Shown here in pieces: positions 49,901 to 61,702 of a stretch of DNA of 64,000 nucleotides. Position 1 is the stretch's first letter, and the number at the start of each line of letters is the position of its first letter. The notes below the pieces were generated by a model. It ran no database searches, was not told where the DNA came from, and saw nothing but the letters and a program-made list of their open reading frames with translations. Both the position numbers and the translations under genes were made by a program. This stretch comes from Ptychodera flava (taxonomy: Eukaryota; Hemichordata; Enteropneusta; Ptychoderidae): positions 47,089,629 to 47,153,628 of the forward strand of contig NC_091932.1 of NCBI RefSeq assembly GCF_041260155.1, given 5' to 3'.

Positions 49901-52900
49901 CCCAAAGTTGCAAAAAAAGCTGTAAACATACACAATCGGAGATTTCATCATAATTTGAACATATCAAATAAAGATCATCCATAGGTACATGTCTACCAAA
50001 TACCAAAGCAATCAGACGATCAGTTTTTTAGAAACACATGATTTGGCCAAATATGGTAAAAATTGCCCTAAAATACAAACTTTCAGATTTCAATATATCA
50101 CATTCAGATAATTCCTAGGAACCTATTTACCAAATGTCAAAGCTATCAGACAAGCGAATTTTGTGGAAAAAAAAGTTAAAAAATGGCAAAAGTTGCCCCA
50201 ACAATACAAAATTGCAGATTTCATCATAATTTAATGTATCATATTATCATATTAAGATCATTCCAGGGAACAAGTCTACCAATTATCAAAGCTATCAGTG
50301 TTGTTGTTTTTGAGAAATAAAACGTTTGACTAAAACGGCAAAAATTCCCTCCAAAATACAAAATTGCAGATTTCATCATAATTTAAATATATCAGGTTAA
50401 GACAATTCCAAGGCACCTGTCATCTCAAACCAGTATGCCGAAGCTATCAGACAAGTGGTTTCAGTAAATTACCTTTCTATTGATACCTAATAAGCCAGGT
50501 TATGTCAAAAATCAAGCTCAGCAGATGACTTATAAGAAGACAGATTTAACAAAAAAGTATGCGAGTTGGCAATATTGTGATTTTGCGGGACCCTTCAAAA
50601 TATGACCGTTACAGCTGTAGAGTCCCAATATATTTTCTGTTAAAAGTCTATTTCATATTTCTGACATTCCCCAGTACAAAATAAAAAGATTTTATATAAA
50701 GCATTGCCTTATTTGTTATGTCTAGCTAAAAAATTGGTAGAATTTGATTTTAGCTATGACTGCAATTTTCAATGTAAACTTTGGGGTATGGGGTGAGTTT
50801 TGGTCATATTTCATGAAAAGTGTACAAGATATTGAATATTACAATATGTCATTTTAAAGACTAATAAATTATCTTATTAATGATACTTAACAAGTGAGGT
50901 TATATTCAAAAATAAGCTCAGCAGATGACTTATAGGAAGACAGCTTTAACAAAAATGCATGCAAGTCGGCAACACTGTGATTTTGCGGTACCTTTCAAAA
51001 TATGACTGTTACAGCTGTAGAGCCCCAACATTTTTTCTGTTAAAAGTCTATTTCATATTTCTTACATGTTCCTGTACCAACTAAAAAAGATTCCATACAA
51101 AACATTGCATTTTGTATTATGTCTAGCTAAAAAATTGGTAGAATTTGAGATTTACTGTAATTTGCGATGTTAAACTTTGGGGTATTGGGTAAGGTTTGGT
51201 CATATTTCACAAAATATTAGAAGATATTGCATAGTGCAATATGTCCTCTTAAAGAAAAATAAATTGCCTTTCTAATGATACCAAACAAGTGAGGTTATGT
51301 TAAAACATAAGCTTAGCAGATGACTTACAAGAAGACAGATTTAACGAAAATGCATGTGGGTTGCAAAATCGTGATTTTGTGGTACCCTTCAAAACATGAC
51401 TGTAACACCTATTGCATCCCTATATTTTTTCTGTTAAAATTGCATTTCGTATTCTAGGGATCCCAAGGGTTCTGAAAAATACAGGTTTGTTATCCTTTGG
51501 GGTGCACGTAGATCCCCTCTAGCCCACGGCCTATATGTATGACATAAGTGGTGATCCTTGTACCAAGTTTGAATGAAATCGCTCATCGCATTTCTGAGCA
51601 ATTTGCTTGAAGGGACGTATGGACCCACAGGCATGACCAAGCCCATAAGTACCCTCGGAGGATGTCCGTGGGGACTAAAAAACCTAGCATTATTGACTTA
51701 GTTTTCATTCCAGCAGCTGTTTCTATTAACTTGGTTGGTAAAAGGGCAGGTCATTTATCAACTTTATCTAAAAGCAAATTGAAAATGGGCAGGTCATTTA
51801 TCAACTTTATCTAAAAGCAAATTGAAAATGGAAATCAAAGGGCGTAATCCGGCATGCATGTAAATACTCAATGTCAACATGAACCACAATAACCAGGGAT
51901 TGAGACTTGTCCCTTTAAGATGTAAATTTATAGGCTCTAGTACATATAAAGAGCCAGTATGTAGCTGTAAGTTGTGATGATTTTGTTCATTTTTTATTTT
52001 GTATGCCAATTTGCAAGTTCTTGTTGTACTCTCTAAAACATATTATACTCAGTTTGTCAACACGGCATCTATGCAGTCATTGATTGTTTATATTCACATC
52101 ATACTCCAGACCAGAATTCGTTTGTCAGCTAAAGTAGATTCAACAATATTATGTAAAACTGCGATTACAGTTAAACATCTAGACAGATGGTCAGTTAACC
52201 TATAATGTTACTTTACGCAATTGTACAGAAAAATTAGGCTATCATGTAAGGCAATGTTTTACAGGTCATTTTGAATGGTTAACGCTTTACATTTTAGTCT
52301 TCTCAGAAAATTTGACTGAAAATGGTTACTAGTATATTTTAATTCCAAAATGCCAGGATTTATTGATGTACTTGTACATCATACACTTTGGTTTTATCCT
52401 CGATGCTACATGTCTCGGGTGTATCTCCGCTGTACGATGTACTCGGACATAAATCGTAGCATTTTTGTGCAAATTGTACAGGAAAGTGTATAGTGGTACG
52501 TTAGGTTCTGATAATGCAGTCGATGTTGTGTTCACTGGCATAATTACAAATATATTATTTGTCATTTATTGTTCATCCAGTTCTATTGCAGGTCAGTTTG
52601 ATGCTGTGTGGGACAGACTTGCCTTTGGAGGTTTGCCGCCATGCAAACATAAACAGTAAGCACAGTTATATACTTATAGATGGTTTCACAGAATGTTCAA
52701 TCTACATACAGATGAACTGTACATAACCATTCTCATTCCCAGACTTTAAATTATTCAATACTAGCTGACCAGTTGATGAAAACAAAAAGGCTATAAATTC
52801 ATCGGGGGTGGGATGGGGCTCTGTTAAAAGAGCTGTTACCATCGAGTGAAATGCAAAGTTGACAGTTACATTCTGCCTCTCTTATTTTTCAATTATGTTT

Positions 52901-54822
52901 TGCTATTCTAACCATATGAAACAACCATAAATCAAAGTAGAGATGTACCATCTTTGAATTAAATTTCGAAAAATATATGTATTGATCAAATATAGATATG
53001 TTTGTCGTATCTCACGAGTTTCACACATATTCTAATTTCATTCACACTTCGATCAGATACAGTGATATTTTGGTTTCTCTGATGAAACCTGGGGCACAGT
53101 GTTTGATGCTAAACAATGAGAATGACCCCACTGTGATGGAAGGTATGTCACAAATTAGCACGAAAATGCAATCTTCACTACCTACAATGGAGTTAACAAA
53201 CATCTGACTGCAAACAGAATTACATATCAAAAGAATGACAACCCTTGAACTTGAAGAGGTATAATGCTCAGTGTTCAGGTACTCGATCAGTGTGCTCTAT
53301 TTTGTTTCACACCAAAGTTTAACCAGCAGACAAAAGGAAATAGTGTGCATCATACAGATGTAAAATAGTATGCGTTATTTCTTGAAGAAATTTTGTGGAA
53401 TAAAACTTCGATGTAAAAGTGAAATTAGTAAAAAGTGAAATAAATGTTATTCTTTGAAATGTAAATGTAATCTGCCTAGCTGCACAGGTGCTGCTCAGTA
53501 AAAGACCATCAAACAGTTCACCTGAAACAATATCACGTATACTCACGTTATTTTTTTTGACGTCAAGCATCGATAGACTTCTTCGTCTTTGAAGGGCCGG
53601 CCTCCGTAACCTTCGATTTCTAATATTGTTTTGTATGTCAACTCCAAGCTCGTGTTTTTCTCCCAAAAGCATGTTGAAACACGTAATATTTAGTTTTATC
53701 GACACAGCGTCTGTTAGTGTAATATGCACTGTTACTGTTTACATTTGATTTCTCGTCTAGATCACTGAGAATTCACCTGTCAAGAACACTATAATGCACT
53801 TTACTATAATGCAGTTTATACATGACAGGCCAAGTTGACAAGCTGAATACTGTGTATCTCAACATGCTTTGAGGAGTAGAACAATAAAGTGTAATTGGTG
53901 TTAAAGACAAAATGGTAAAAAGTCTTTAAAGTTAAAAGCTTCTTACAATAACAGCAAAGCCATAAGAATCTGCTGTAGTTTTGACAGAGCGAGTGCGTAC
54001 TCATGCATTTGTAAACTGCTAAATAATGGGTTCAAGAGACTATAATCACTGCATCAGCAATTCATTAACATTGACATAATTTGACTTTATTCTACAAATA
54101 GGGGCACCATACCATGTTCCAATAGAATACATGAAGGAAATCTTTGGTAAGCTATAGTATTTGAATTTGTTCTGCAATTAAAAATCCTTTGCAGAGAGAT
54201 ATATACCTGATTAAAATAAAGTCACATTTTTATAAAGGCAAAGTTGATATAGCATTGGAATTCTTGAATTATTTGAGATTCTTTGAAATATTGTTCATTC
54301 AAAATTATATAATCGCAATCATACCAGTCCATAATCCAATAACACTAGGTCAGAATTCGTAAGACAATAGTTGTAAACATAGACACAAAACAGCACAGAA
54401 CAGACAGTAAATAGACAGTACACGTGCACAAACAAAGTCAAATTCATGAAAGAAAGAAATATGTATATACCTGTAATGTTAAACCTGTAAATTTGTAATG
54501 CTATACCTGAAATGTTCTAATGTTATGCATGAAATTTTTTGATTTATACCTATAATGTTATAATGTCATGCCTGTAATGTTGTAATGTTATATCTGTGAT
54601 AACATGCCTATAATGGAATGATCAGGAACTGTAAGAAGACGTTCTGCTTGAAACAATTCAACAGTGATTTTCATTCTTGCTGAGTCACATTCTGATTCTC
54701 ATTTTCCAGGAGACAGATGTGTAATTCGCACCATTCAACGAGGAGACTCAATGGAAGACAGATGGAAGAAAAAGGGGCATAAATGGTTTCACTGGGTCTT
54801 ACACCATCTAACTTTGAAATAG
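46944..54822 (+). CDS. Thiopurine S-methyltransferase-like gene 3 (8 coding exons, divergent)
   Basis: Coding exons: 46944-47017, 47436-47528, 48059-48191, 49271-49323, 52581-52655, 53057-53142, 54102-54146, 54710-54822 (672 nt, 223 aa, TAG stop). Same six internal exon lengths as genes 1 and 2. Landmarks: EKWQNRWLMGKIGFHKN at 5-21, SAM loop IFVPLCGKS at 43-51, FADLGHDVTGLEFCD with E68, CCDFFDF encoded by exon 4, and WDR at 128-130. After WDR the family motif GALVAINPGDR is replaced by LAFGGLPPCKHK, with no loss of frame. For exon 2 the acceptor tgcatgaag|T keeps frame and length; the nearer ttatag would break the frame. Likewise catccag|T is used for exon 5. The C-terminus RWKKKGHKWFHWVLHHLTLK resembles human SWGIDCLFEKLYLLTEK. 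Probably a functional methyltransferase with altered substrate choice; loss of activity is possible. Confidence 0.88.
48495..48720 (+). mobile_element. Degenerate pearl-like copy F in intron 3 of gene 3
   Basis: CCGTTAGTCTGTCCATGCAT, CATTTCTCAGATATGCCC, CGATTTCATTCATACTTAAT and GATCCAACAGTCATTTTATC follow the order of motifs in copy A. The ends are not recognisable. Confidence 0.45.
49494..49800. mobile_element. Degenerate copy of the GGTAGWATGC MITE in intron 4 of gene 3
   Basis: It starts after TTAA (49490-49493) with an eroded end (AAGTGTGCACCTTGAAG). It keeps AACTTTCCTCAGTGAAACTT, AGTCAGGGGTCACTGTGCAA, CTATGGAGAAAAATGTTATT and AAGTGGTAGACCAGAAA in the same order as the copy at 16561-16899. 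The right end is not preserved. Confidence 0.5.
49915..50470 (-). repeat. Array of ~130-bp units related to the 2.6-kb element (minus strand)
   Basis: About four units carry AATTGCAGATTTCATCATAA and TACCAAATRYCAAAGCTATC, the reverse complement of the GATAGCTTTGATATTTGGTA core of the element at 34504-37093. Neither of that element's ends is present. Confidence 0.55.
50480..51450. repeat. Tandem repeat, ~385-410-bp unit, about 2.5 copies
   Basis: GCAGATGACTTATAAGAAGA recurs at 50521, 50931 and 51316. Each copy is followed by TGTGATTTTGCGGKACC, ATGACTGTTACAGCTGTAGA and CTAGCTAAAAAATTGGTAGA. It lies in intron 4 of gene 3 and is non-coding. Confidence 0.7.
51500..51677 (-). mobile_element. Short pearl-like element, copy D, in intron 4 of gene 3
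   Basis: On the minus strand it begins TAGTCCCCACGGACATCCTC and continues GTACTTATGGGCTTGGTCAT, GATTTCATTCAAACTTGGTA and CTTATGTCATACATATAGG, as in copy A. The far end is indistinct. Confidence 0.65.
51744..51829. repeat. Perfect 43-bp tandem duplication
   Basis: The unit beginning GGGCAGGTCATTTATCAACT at 51744 is repeated without change at 51787. Identity implies a very recent event, or an assembly artefact. Confidence 0.85.
54470..54615. repeat. Irregular ACCTGTAATGTT minisatellite in intron 7 of gene 3
   Basis: Variants of ACCTGTAATGTTRTAATGTT recur every 10-30 bases. Non-coding. Confidence 0.5.
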
Positions 54823-54879
54823 TCTGTCGATGATAGCAAATAATGAGACTGTTTGCTATATTACATGAACCTGAACCTT

Positions 54880-55480
54880 CTGAATGCTTCAACTTGATGC
54901 AGTTCTTTTTCTTTGAAATGTTTTTCACACACTTCAAAGTGCTCACACTAAGTATAATATGAGTCAAATTTCAGTTCAAATAGTGTGTTGGTTCTGGAGA
55001 CGAAGATTTTTAAATGTTTAGTTGATATGTTTTGAAAATCCGATTTGGCCGCCAAACCACGTACCCGATCCATATGCCTTTCGCAAACTTGAAAGTACTT
55101 AGACTAATGATGACGTGAGCAAAATTTCAGTGCAAATAATGTAATGGTTTTTGAGAAGAAGATTTATGACTATTATCCAATGGTAATCATAGGTTTTTTG
55201 CAAAAACCAATATGGCCGCCGAACCAAGTGAAATTTCTAACAAAGTGGTGCAACAATTGGTTTTGGAGAAGAAGATTTCTAAAAAGATTATATTGCGATT
55301 TTCACAATATCCAATATGACGGCCAAACAAAGTGACCGATCCAATTGGAAGAGCTTACACGAGGGACAATAAGTGTAAAATTTCAGTTTAATTGACGTGT
55401 TGGTTCTGGAGAAGAAGATTTTTAAAGATTAAATTGATATTTTTCGAAAATCCATTATGGTGGCCATTGTCACGTGACTG
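54880..55480. repeat. Diverged array with GGTTCTGGAGAAGAAGATTT units
   Basis: The GGTTYTGGAGAMGAAGATTT word recurs near 54991, 55146, 55259 and 55405. Most units continue with AAAATCCRATATGGCCGCC-like sequence. The array begins in or just after the 3' UTR of gene 3. Confidence 0.6.
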
Positions 55481-55499
55481 CAGACGATTGTTGGCGAGG

Positions 55500-56900
55500 G
55501 TTGACCTATGTCAGATTAGTTCAAATTGTGTAGAAATATGCAAATTTGTATTTTAAAGACAAATTTTGTCATTTTTGGTCAAACTTTTTTTCACAAAAAC
55601 CACTTGTCTTATAGCTTTGATATTTGGTATATAGGTTGATATATGATATATGCTATATTCAAATTATGATGACATCTACAAAATGGGGCAGTTTTTGCCT
55701 TTAAAAAAAAGTTGATCTTCGAAAACTATTTGTCTGACAGCTTTGATATTATTGTATACAGGTTCTTACAGATTAACTGTGATATATTGAAATTGTGATG
55801 AAATGTTAAGGTGGAGCTGCATGTTTTTTCAAAGGAATATTTTTCATCTTAGAAGACAAGAAAGCAATCTCATTCTATACTATTTCAAAAAGCAGAGAAT
55901 CTAAAGTTTAATATGGTAGCAACAGTTTTCTCAAAGGATGAAGTGGATGTATATTTAGGGTAAATCTGAATTTTGGTACTGATGAAAAAAAATTAAGTGA
56001 AAAACTTGACACTATTTTCTGAAATATAATATTTCACTTGAAAGAAGAGTATATGCAGGAAAAAACAACTATTCTATTTTGCATATCTATCCTCATTCTA
56101 AAATGGCATGGGTTAAAAGACTGACACACAAAAAAGTGATTAAAACATGATTAGCAAAATTCAAATGCCTCTTATTCAAAATGTAAGAACTTTATTGCCA
56201 AACAAAATAGTCGTTATGTTATACAGCATTTAAAGAACATAATTTCAGAAAATTTGACCCAGCCAGAGTGGAGTTACATTCTTTGGAAATATTGAAATTG
56301 GGAGAAATGCGAAGCTCGGAAATCATGTGATTTGTATACATTTGAATGAATTAACACTTCTTTATCCCTAACTTACGACTACTTAGCTAGAACCAAACCA
56401 ATATTTTAATCTCGGGTCAACAAATTAATTAAAAATTAATAAATATTTGCAAAAACAAGTGAGTTTGGAGCAAAATACGCTGTATTGGGTGCAGCGCCCG
56501 CTTAAATTTTGTATTTTGGGGCATTTTTTGCCATTCTCGGTCAAAAACCTTTTCTCAAAAACTACTCACCTGATAACTAGATATTGTACAGGTTCCTAGG
56601 GTTTATCTTAAACGATGGAATCTTCAATGTAGTATTTTTGCAGCTATTTTTTTGCTATTTTTGGTCAGGTTATCCTAAAATGAGCTGTCAAAAATAGCCA
56701 CGTTCTTTATGAACAGGAGATAAGTCCGTGTAGTAAGGAAATACTTAATTTTGTCGTTTTGGGGCAATTTTTGCCAGTTTTAGTAAAATAAACGTCTTCT
56801 CAAAATCTACGTGTCTTATAGCTATGCAGTTGGGTATACAAGTACCAGGGATGATCTAAGCCTTATACTTTGTTCAAAGTAGGGGATAATTTTGTATATT
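55500..56900 (+). repeat. Remnants of ~147-bp core units of the 2.6-kb element type
   Basis: CTTATAGCTTTGATATTTGG, then TATATAGG (near 55610), CTGACAGCTTTGATATTATT (near 55735) and similar units near 56570 and 56815, together with TTTTGGGGCAATTTTTGCC, match the core of 34504-37093. Unique-looking AT-rich DNA separates them. No ends were found. Confidence 0.45.
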
Positions 56901-57594
56901 TGGAGCTAATGTTTACCTTGTAAAAGAGTTTTGAAAACTGTGACAGTAATATAGTCATATTTTTCTCAATTTTTTGTAAAATTCGATAAAAAAATCGGAG
57001 ACTTTTTTAACTTGACCAACTTTAGCAGATATTCATGGAGGAAGCCCTAACACTGATAAGTAATTTGGAGCCATATGGCAAGATGCACCTATTGTGAATA
57101 TACACTCCAGCATATTTGTCTCAGTTCCAACCATTGCATTAAATAAACATACACATAACTGTCAGGTCATTGCTTAATTAAGTAGACAATCACAGCATGG
57201 GGACCAGCCAAATGCAACTCACACACAGAATGGATAAGATGAGCAATTAAGGATGATATGTCGCTCCTTCCATCAGGTTCGAAATTTACATGTATCAGTG
57301 ATCATTGGACAAATGACCCGTGGTTTTCTGCTATCAATCACAGTTTTCAACTGACTTGGACAATAATGACTTCCTACATATTTTGCTAACAGTAATTGTC
57401 AAAATATACCATAGTTGTACATTTTTATCTGAAACCAACAAGTATTCACATTTAATGTTACATATACTTCTCACACATCTGGGAAATGATTGAAATCTTT
57501 CTGTTTTTCACTGATGTCCAACATTGGAAAGTTAGTGAAGCTGTTGTTAGTTTCATTCTTATCAGTTTATTCGGTTTACATGACAGTTTGAGAG

Positions 57595-57700
57595 TGGGGA
57601 TTTGTCTGAGGGGTTGTGTCTGTGGCTTCTCCGCAAGGCGACCGCAAGGTTACCATATGTTGTGAGTTCGAAGCTGATTGAAACTTGCCGTATTTATATT
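57595..57700 (+). mobile_element. Possible degenerate tRNA-derived SINE head
   Basis: GTCTGAGGGGTTGTGTCTGTGG-like sequence (box A-like) is followed about 55 bases later by GTGAGTTCGAAGCTGATTG (box B-like GAGTTCGAA). The stretch does not fold into a clean tRNA, so an old SINE is likelier than a tRNA gene. Evidence is thin. Confidence 0.25.
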
Positions 57701-57880
57701 GCATGTTTTGTACCTGGTTTGTTTTATGTCTGGCCTGTCAAGTTTGGACCACCAAATTTTTACTGTTGATCATCAAAATTGAAAACTGGCTGTTATAAAG
57801 GACGGACTCACTGCCTAAAAGTTTAAAGTCCAACCGCTTTGCAAACACATTGGCACTTTTTCAGGCCACTTCTTGAAACA

Positions 57881-58375
57881 TCTGCTGTCCATAACTTAGT
57901 CTATGGTTTCGCCGCAGCCTTAAGAATCAGTTATAAGGCTCAACTAGCACATTTAGCGATAAATGAAACACGAACAGCAGTGGTATATTTAGGAAAGAAT
58001 TGTGACAGAATCGGTTGCCAAAATTGTCAAATTCGGGAAATTCAGTCCGCCAACAAGTATCTTTTCGACTTTTGCTCATTACATATTCGCTGACATTTTA
58101 CTATAACGATACTATTGTCATTGACGATGGTCTCCTATAAAGTTTTCCGTTGACATCCGCGTGGATATAATCGGTAAATTCTAGCGATTGAACATTTCTC
58201 AAGTACGCCATGGCTATATTTGAGGTTGTCATAGTAATATATGGTAACTTCGTTGAATTCTATGATGTAAAACGGTTTACGGTCTTCAAAACGGCCTTCC
58301 GAACACACCTGAGTACACCGTGAAACCATATCATCGCTTACTAATATAATGGTCGGAAAATCAATATGTTTTGGT
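57881..58375. repeat. ~490-bp direct duplication, copy A (copy B at 60149)
   Basis: From ATAACTTAGTCTATGGTTTC through GTATAAGTTTTCCG-like and ATTTCTCAAGTACGCCATG motifs to GGAAAATCAATATGTTTTGG, this matches 60149-60638 at a constant offset of about 2268 bp, with moderate divergence. It is possibly a low-copy repeat of unknown kind. Confidence 0.65.
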
Positions 58376-58996
58376 GCGTGATATGGATCGATGGAATAAA
58401 ATCATTGAAATAACGTTGGGCCGGTCTCTCTTTTTCTAAAGACGCAAAATTTTGGCAAAGTTGTGAGTTGATGATCCGGGTTGAACCGAGGTCATCAACC
58501 TTTTTGGACTATTTTGGCTCCGGAGAAATCTATTATGATTTTGACCAAAAATTTCCAATGATTGGTAAACGAAATGGTAAAATATCTTTATTTCTTGTCC
58601 TTCCAAACCGTGTGATAATCATCAATTCGAGGTGTGAACCGCCTGCCCGACGACAACGGTCTAACGATATTAGCCCGACATTTGCAATATAAAACAGCGG
58701 ACAAGCATTTTAGCTGAGTAACAAAGAAACCTTAAATCGCATGAAAAATATGAAGATAGTTCCAAAGAAAGGAGTTGATATTCGAGTTTTGAGTCCTACA
58801 CACGCCATACTTTCTTTAGTTTGAGCTGAGATTTCGACCGTTTCCAGTTGGAAAAATGAAAACCCACTTTAATATTAGTCTGAGGAGAGAGACCGCAACG
58901 TGGTAGTGTGATTTACAAGCGTCCCCGTGTCGGATGCCCGATAGTTTACTACAAAGCATGTTACACTCTGAGTTTTTTTGTTTGGATTAATTATAA

Positions 58997-59345
58997 GGAA
59001 GAATGCGCCTCGGGAAGAGATAGTCGGACTCTCAAACTTTTTCAATTCTTTCTGATGTACCACTTGGTTGGGGCGTGTTAATTTTAAAGCTCTTGCTGTA
59101 TAAAGTTTTTCACCGTCTTTGTTTTTTGAAAATCGAAAATTTAAGTTTTCTCCGTAAAGTAAGCACAGCGTTGGCGGCCAGTTTAAAGTTAACATATCGA
59201 GAAATCTTGGATAATTTGTTTCTCTGGAATCAAAATTTGCACGGTGACCTGCAACTTTAATTCTTGATTCAGAAAGAATGGTTGAAATATTTCTTGAGGC
59301 AATTTTGAGCAAAAGTTTTAGTCTTTCATTAAGGCGCGTACTATC
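58997..59345. mobile_element. TTAA-type MITE, GGTAGWATGC family, copy 2 (reverse)
   Basis: Ends GGAAGAATGCGCCTCG (58997-59012) and AAGGCGCGTACTATC (ending 59345), followed by TTAA, match the family in opposite orientation to 16561-16899. A partial third copy follows at about 59350-59540 (GACCCCAAATTTTTATTCTT, AGAGAATGATTGAAATATTC). The 145-aa and 110-aa minus-strand frames over these copies are not genes. Confidence 0.65.
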
Positions 59346-60148
59346 TTAAAGTTGACCTGCCTCTGGGGCTGCAGTTTGAATTGAAATCGGTAAATCTTGG
59401 GTAAATTATAAATTTCCCTAATACAAAAATTTACACGCTGACCCCAAATTTTTATTCTTGATTTGGAAAGAGAATGATTGAAATATTCCTTGAGGGAATT
59501 ATGAGAAAAGTTTACTTTTTTCATTGGGGCGTTAAACAAGCATAGCAGCATGTACGAAAAATCAAACTCGGGTATTATTTTCTTCGTGGCTAACCGATTT
59601 AAGCACTCCGCCTGCCAGTGAACTAATCTCCACAAACGTTCAAGTGACATTAAAAAACAAGTTTAGAAATCGCAAAAAAAGCTAGAAAAACAAAACAAGA
59701 CAAAACAAGCAAATAACAAACACTTTTCTGCACTTGGGATTGATATGGGGCCACATAGCGTCATAGACCTTACAAGTTCACTGGAGTTAAAAGTTCAACG
59801 CAAGGATTTCTAAGTTGCGTACGATCTGATTCTACATGATTGTAATGATGGGATCCGTGATTGATCCATAGACACTGGTGCGTCTATTGAAATCGACGCT
59901 GGATATGAAAATTATCAAAGGTTGCATCGATTTTGTACTGCAAGCTGTGACGGACACTTTGTTGAAAATCGGCAGAATATCCGTTTAACATTTAGCCAAA
60001 GAACAGAAGAAAGTCAGGTAAAGTTCCTGGGTTTCTGCTTTTGAGTTTGTTTAGAGATGACGTGTGTTCAGGCAGTTTTGCGATAGAGTACTGTTGACAG
60101 TGAGTGAATGGAAAGCCCAAGGTCACGTGACCAACGCCTTGCATACCC

Positions 60149-60638
60149 GCTGTTCGTAACTTAGTCTAGGGTTTCGTCTCAGCCTTACGAATCGGTTTAT
60201 AAGGTTCAACTAGCAGCTTTAGCGACTAATGAAAGACAAATAGCAGTTGGTATATTTACAAAAGAATAGTGAAAAAATCGGTCGCCACAATTTCAAAATC
60301 GGGAAATTCAGTCCTTCAAAAAAGTTATGTTTTCGACTTTTGCTCATTACATATTCGCTTGCATTTTACGGTAGGCCTACTATTTTCATGGACGATTGTC
60401 TCGTATAAAGTTTTCCGTTTACACCCGCGTAGATATAACCGGTGATTTCTAGTGATTGCACATTTCTCAAGTAGGTCATGAGTACATTTGAGGTCGTCAT
60501 AGTAAAATAGTAACCTTGTTGAATTTTATGCTGTAACACGGTCTGCGGACTGCAAAACGGCCTCCCGAACACGCCTGTGTACAACGTGAAATCATCGCTG
60601 ACTAATGTGATCAGAAAATCAATATGTTTTGATTTTGT
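60149..60638. repeat. ~490-bp direct duplication, copy B
   Basis: Matches 57881-58375 (GTAACTTAGTCTAGGGTTTC to AGAAAATCAATATGTTTTGA). It ends exactly where LINE-derived sequence begins, so the two may have travelled together or the LINE truncated it. Confidence 0.65.
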
Positions 60639-60639
60639 A

Positions 60640-61702
60640 TCATCAGATTCCACTCTTTGACAATTTTTCATAAAAAGGACACTTCTTTCATTCTTTATAT
60701 TTTCATTGTACCACAAAACTTCACTGAGAAGATTATGTTTTGGTGTTTGTAAATTCACTCCTGTAAGTCTCAGTGCATGACTTCGAGTTATCCAACATAT
60801 TCCCATACACCATATTTCTGACTTTGCAATTAAAATGGAGAGAGTAATAATCGCTCTTCAGTTTATTGTCAATATTCGCCATGAAAAAACTTTGATAAGC
60901 TGGCCCATTTACGGGTATCTTTATCCGGATTTTTCTCAAATAATTTCATAAGCCACATTATCACTTGGAGAGCATAAATCTTTTCTTCAATGTCGACAAC
61001 TTTTTGCCACAATCGTCCTGTCTTTGTATGAAAATGCCCCTTTTCTTTTCGCGGCTTGAAGTCGCACCTCTTGCTTTTTCATATTTGTTGAACATTTTTA
61101 AAGACTTTGTAATGGTTTCAACATTTATCAAGTATAAAGTTGTATCATCTACATACTCTTAATTTCTTGTTTGTCCGGTAGCATGAAACCTACTATGCTG
61201 CCATCTTTTACGAATATTTTCGGCTAGCACTTCAAGTTCTGTCATAATATACAGTGTCTCTCACCCTTATGAAGTTGGATCACGGTCCCTCTAGGTCCCT
61301 CCACAAATCGGTTTTGTTGAGGAACCGTGGTTGGATACTGCAAGAAAGAAAGCCATTTCATTTAATTTTACATATAGTATTGTTATAAAAGAACTATTTT
61401 ATCTACTTGATGAAGTCATAGCTGATAGCTGAAGTTGACTATTTGTCAAGGAAGGACTTGGAAAAGAAAATATCAAACTTACAAAAGCTTTAAAGCTGTT
61501 TTACAAAAGCTCTTGTTTGGTCTAGACTGACAATAAGAGGTTTATCGGTAATTTTTGCATAGTCAATAATTTTTCGTGAAGACAATATAATATCTCCTAT
61601 ATCCCGCCCGGCGATATAACCACACTGATCTGGGTCGCATATTTTCCCAATTGCCTTCCGTACCCGATTGGCGAAAAATCTTTTGAATCTTGTAGTCCTC
61701 AT
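60640..61702 (-). mobile_element. LINE reverse-transcriptase fragment (minus strand)
   Basis: Read from 61702 down it encodes an RT finger/palm segment: KICDPDQCGYIAGRDIGDII, then SSRKIIDYAKITDKPL and IVSLDQTRAF (a conserved D in the usual LDFEKAFD position). Further on come ELEVLAENIR, DGSIVGFMLPDK and YVDDTTLYLINVETITKS (the catalytic box). Last is EVLWYNENIKNERSVLF near 60680. Frames change between blocks and a stop lies just before YVDD, so it is inactive. Part of the region between the palm and the tail is missing. Same L1/Tx1-like family as 37680-39125. Confidence 0.75.

Noticed and set aside
58875-59650. 145-aa and 110-aa minus-strand frames
   Set aside because: They lie on copies of the TTAA MITE and their open length follows from the repeat.
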